Positions 61,447-64,000 of a stretch of 64,000 nucleotides of DNA are shown here, one piece after another. The stretch comes from Streptomyces sp. TLI_105 (GTDB taxonomy: Bacteria; Actinomycetota; Actinomycetes; Streptomycetales; Streptomycetaceae): NCBI RefSeq assembly GCF_900105415.1, contig NZ_FNSM01000001.1, positions 186,001 through 250,000 of the forward strand, written 5' to 3'. Below the pieces are notes generated by a model. The model searched no databases. It worked only from the letters and a program-made list of their open reading frames with translations, and was not told where the DNA came from. Position numbers and translations under genes: made by a program. Numbering within the stretch: the first letter of the stretch is position 1; each line of letters begins with the position of its first letter.

Positions 61447-61512
61447 TGAAGAGGGGACGGCAGGCAGCGACCAGACGTAGAGCAGCCCCCGTCTTGCAGG
61501 GCATGACTCCTC

Positions 61513-61560
61513 TTTCGAAATGGTGATCTCGGCGAGTTTCGAAGTGATGATCTCGGCGAG
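61513..61560. repeat. two tandem 24-bp units
   Basis: Each unit begins TTTCGAA and ends GATCTCGGCGAG. The two differ at two positions. They lie inside the 3' part of a decayed transposase. Confidence 0.85.
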
Positions 61561-61599
61561 TCGTGCTGCTGTGTGATCTTGCGGTGGTTCATGTCCTGA

Positions 61600-61900
61600 G
61601 CCAGAACTCAGGTGGAGCTTGCTGGTGAACCCGCCGCGCGAGCGGCCCAGGCCCTCACTTCCAGCAACACCTCCGCCAAGCGGCCGTGAAGGCTCTGCCA
61701 CGGCGTCTCGTCCTGGTGTTCTCCCACCGCGGCCCCCTATGAGGCGGGTGCCGGCGGGGAATCAATGCGGGCACCCGTCCTCCCCCGGTCCGTACCCGGT
61801 GAAGAATCCCGTCACTCACCTGCCGGTGGTCTCGCCACCGGCCGCAACACCCGTAACTCCCGAACTGGAGGAACTCGCACGAGAGCCGTTGTCCGACCTC
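61600..61900 (-). pseudogene. IS5-like transposase debris
   Basis: DHRQVSDGILHRVRTG, then (in another frame) LGRSRGGFTSKLHLSS. These two landmarks also occur, intact and further apart, in the transposase at 39857. The stretch between has collapsed. Confidence 0.6.
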
Positions 61901-62248
61901 TCCTACACGTCCTGCATCCATCAGTCACTGCGGTGGCGATCAATGGCCCCCGGCCCCCGCTCCGGTCGCTGCCGCCCGGCGCGAGTCGGCATCGCTGTGG
62001 CCGGCCCCGGCAGGCACCCAACCACAGCGCCCCTCCCGCAGCACGGCGAGGCCACGCGGAGGTCGGAGGCCATGTCGCGGGCAAGGACCGACTCCGGCAC
62101 GGTCCGGGAGGTGCTCCGGTACGCCCTGGACCCGTGGACCCAGAGGTGACCCGGTCATGGTGCCTCGTACCGGAAGGGACAGGAGCACGTGAAGCATGGA
62201 CGGGGTGGGGTGTCGGTTGTTCCGGCGCTCCGGTCGCGTCGTCCCGGT
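61901..62248. other. intergenic stretch without a supported gene
   Basis: About 350 bp between transposase debris and the stop of the TPR-like membrane protein gene. No convincing frame, hairpin or repeat. Confidence 0.35.
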
Positions 62249-63703
62249 TCAGTCCCTGGCGGGCCGGAGGAAGTCGGCGCCGACGGACCGGGCCGTCTCC
62301 TCGACCGCGTCGTGGTTCTTGTCCGCAGCCGTGAACAGGACCATGCCCATGCTGCCCTTGTCAGCCCACACGCACATCGCCCGGAGCGTGCCGGTGGTCA
62401 CCTCGGTGTACCGCAGGCACCGCATCCAGCCCCCGTACGGGCCGGCCCCGGCCCCCCAGGTGTCGTGGACGATGCCGATCCCCTCCGTCTCCACGGGGAC
62501 GGCCCCGCCGTCATACACGTACGACTCCCGCATCTCGTGGAAGTCTCCGGTCGTGACGGCCACCAGGTACTCGGCGGCGTCGTCCGCAGCGGCGTCTTCG
62601 GCGACGTACACCCGGGCCGCCGACTCCTCCAGCTCACTGTCGGGCACCGCACCGAACGGATCGAACTCCTCGCGCAGGTCGAAGCCCTTCAAGCCCCGGA
62701 AGGTGTCGTGGGCGACGATGTCGTAGCGGGGATAGGCGAGGGAGGAGACGTACGCCGTGACGCCGACGGTCAGCAGGAGGGCGAGGCCGGCTCCGGCAAA
62801 GGCGTACTCGCGAGGAGCGACACGCGGCACGGGCGGCAGCTCGGGCGGCCCGACCTCGGCACCCCCGGCGCCCGCTTCGTCACCGGGTACGGCCTCGGTG
62901 ACGGCTGCAGCCATCCGCTCGGCAGCTCGCTGACGGGCGGCCCGCAGCTGCTTGCGGAGACCGAGGAACGGCAGCCCCAGCAGCAGCCCCACGCCCGTCG
63001 CCACGCCGTAGGGCACCGTCGGCAGGACGGTGAGGCGCAGGACGATCAGCACAGCGGTGACCACACCGACGGCGAAGCGGTATTCGAGGCCCCGGCGCAG
63101 CAGCACGCGCGACCAGGTCCGGCCGGGGGCGGCGAGGGCGTCGGTCGTCTCGGCAAGCACGGCGAGACGCAGAACGCGCGGGGCTGCGGCGGCCCACTGT
63201 GCGGCCTGCACGGCAGCGGCTCGGGGCGTGGGTGCTTCGGCGAAGGAACGAGCCGCGTCGAAGGACTGTGTCCGGCGCGCCGAGACACTGTCCTTGGCGT
63301 TCGTGGGAACGGAGCTTCCTGCGGTTTCGGACCGCCGCAGCTCCGGCGAGTCCGGAGCGAGCTCTCGCAGACGGGCGAGGAGCACGGGGCCCCGGGCATG
63401 TCGCCCCGGCCGGTCCAGCGCGTCGGTGCGGGCGCAGAGTTCCGCGTACCCGGCGAGCAGACCGATGTCGTCCGGGAAGGCGTCCAGGCCCTCGCGGAAG
63501 ACCTGCTCGGCGGCGTCGTCGTGGTCGTCGTCGTCCTCGGCCATGTGTGCGTGGGCGAGTGCAAGGAGGAGCCCGGCGTCGGGCCCGTCTGCGTCGAGCG
63601 CGCCCCGTGCGGTGGCCCGTGCCTCGGCCGGCCGGCCGAGGGCGACAAGCGCGTCGACCCGCCCCCGTATGTCGTCACGCATGTTGTCATCGGTGTCGTT
63701 CAA
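62249..63703 (-). CDS. TPR-like membrane protein, 484 aa
   Basis: The N-terminal half is a TPR-like helical region (MRDDIRGRVDALVALGRPAE, GLLLALAHAHMAEDDDDHDD, AEQVFREGLDAFPDDIGLLA). Two transmembrane helices follow at about 213-245 (VGVVTAVLIVLRLTVLPTVP, VATGVGLLLGLPFLGL) and one near 300 (YAFAGAGLALLLTVGVTAYV). The C-terminal 150 residues form an extracytoplasmic-looking beta-rich domain (DFHEMRESYVYDGGAVPV, AMCVWADKGSMGMVLF). TTG start at 63703; the second Met at 63682 is an alternative. Function unknown; a promoter-like pair lies upstream. Confidence 0.75.
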   Translation of the reverse strand: MNDTDDNMRDDIRGRVDALVALGRPAEARATARGALDADGPDAGLLLALAHAHMAEDDDDHDDAAEQVFREGLDAFPDDIGLLAGYAELCARTDALDRPGRHARGPVLLARLRELAPDSPELRRSETAGSSVPTNAKDSVSARRTQSFDAARSFAEAPTPRAAAVQAAQWAAAAPRVLRLAVLAETTDALAAPGRTWSRVLLRRGLEYRFAVGVVTAVLIVLRLTVLPTVPYGVATGVGLLLGLPFLGLRKQLRAARQRAAERMAAAVTEAVPGDEAGAGGAEVGPPELPPVPRVAPREYAFAGAGLALLLTVGVTAYVSSLAYPRYDIVAHDTFRGLKGFDLREEFDPFGAVPDSELEESAARVYVAEDAAADDAAEYLVAVTTGDFHEMRESYVYDGGAVPVETEGIGIVHDTWGAGAGPYGGWMRCLRYTEVTTGTLRAMCVWADKGSMGMVLFTAADKNHDAVEETARSVGADFLRPARD

Positions 63704-63753
63704 GAGTCCCCACCCCTGGTACAGCGGGCCGGACGAGCGCGGCCGCGAGCGCC

Positions 63754-63782
63754 ACTATCGCCTGTACCGGAATTCCGGTCAA
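63754..63782 (-). promoter_or_regulatory. promoter with overlapping palindrome
   Basis: TTGACC (63782-63777), a 17-base spacer and GATAGT (63759-63754) on the minus strand, 50 bp upstream of the TPR-like gene. The palindrome CCGGAATTCCGG (63767-63778) overlaps the -35 and spacer. Confidence 0.55.
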
Positions 63783-63870
63783 CCAGAAACCTGTTGCTCT
63801 GACCTCCTGTTTTGCTGCACAGAGTCCTGCAATCGGACGCACCTCGGGTATCCGTGCCGTTTGAGCTCCG

Positions 63871-64000
63871 TCACGGCGGATGGCGGACAGGGTCACAGGT
63901 GGAGGTCGATGGTCCCTGGCTGGTGGAGCCGGAGTCGTACAGGCAGAGGGAGCAGTCGGCGGGCGGCGGGGTGTCAGAGCTGTGTGCGAGCGTGTGCCTG
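63871..64000 (-). CDS. possible 3' end of a small gene
   Basis: An open minus frame enters from beyond the window and ends at 63871. It contains SSDTPPPADCSLCLYDSGST and CDPVRHPP. The DCSLC pair looks like a real small-protein feature, but this rests on about 43 codons. Confidence 0.25.
   Translation of the reverse strand, partial: RHTLAHSSDTPPPADCSLCLYDSGSTSQGPSTSTCDPVRHPP

Larger units (their letters stand above)
61285..61599. other. non-coding debris with tandem repeats
   Basis: Contains the 11-bp and 24-bp tandem repeats listed separately. No gene is supported. Confidence 0.45.

Noticed and set aside
61090..62248. A possible composite transposon or integron between the IS481 and IS5 fragments
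   Set aside because: No intact transposase, matching termini or cargo gene; the fragments are from different families and are independently truncated.
1..64000. A biosynthetic gene cluster for a polyketide or peptide
   Set aside because: The only condensing enzyme is a lone FabF-like protein; no carrier proteins, adenylation domains or assembly-line modules are present.

Overview
The DNA is very GC-rich and shows actinomycete habits: GTG and TTG starts, leaderless promoters of the TANNNT type, many TetR regulators, Tat-type signal peptides and Streptomyces-type IS5-like transposases. A Streptomyces or close relative is the best reading. The mixture of intact catabolic operons with a dense litter of broken genes and insertion-sequence debris suggests an accessory region such as a chromosome arm. 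That placement is inferred; no telomere, origin or rRNA is present.

Layout. 1-11 kb: a partial RpiR-type regulator, an acyl-CoA oxidase-like flavoprotein, a decayed transposase, a secreted lipase, a 154-bp MITE, a Tat-exported beta-helix protein and a methyltransferase. 11-19 kb: small and decayed genes, including a 41-codon secreted-peptide frame with an ACG in place of its start, an IstB relic, a SUKH protein, a solitary type I-E-like CRISPR repeat, a toxin-antitoxin-like pair, a second methyltransferase, and a Tat-exported beta-propeller-like protein. 19-27 kb: catalase, a TetR and quinone oxidoreductase, a second TetR, and an MmpL exporter divergent from its probable TetR regulator. 27-29 kb: collapsed acyl-CoA dehydrogenase, phosphotransferase and MFS genes. 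29-31 kb: a sulfite-oxidase-like / flavin reductase / zinc-ribbon operon. 31-35.5 kb: a DJ-1-like protein, aldehyde dehydrogenase and saccharopine-dehydrogenase-like operon divergent from a TetR. 36-38.5 kb: an HSL-type hydrolase and an old-yellow-enzyme (OYE) reductase. 39-46 kb: an IS5-like element holding a broken passenger gene, then a PaoABC/YagTSR-type molybdenum aldehyde oxidoreductase operon that abuts another IS remnant. 47-57 kb: an acetoacetate-decarboxylase-like gene with an aldehyde dehydrogenase, a second OYE divergent from a TetR, and a decayed acyl-CoA dehydrogenase / SDR / phosphotransferase operon. 57-64 kb: a LysE exporter, a near-complete IS, a TetR divergent from an orphan ketosynthase, IS debris, and a large membrane protein.

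The most interesting signal is a shared 19-bp dyad, ATGT-N11-ACAT. It occurs seven times at four loci: twice before each OYE gene, twice before the acetoacetate-decarboxylase-like gene, and once between the quinone oxidoreductase and a TetR gene. The pair at 52.2 kb lies between OYE-2 and the TetR gene at 52313, which makes that TetR the likely master of a scattered regulon for unsaturated-carbonyl breakdown. Several other TetR genes sit beside clean palindromes: 26.4 kb for MmpL, 34.8 kb for the DJ-1 operon, and twin sites at 59.8 kb for the ketosynthase.
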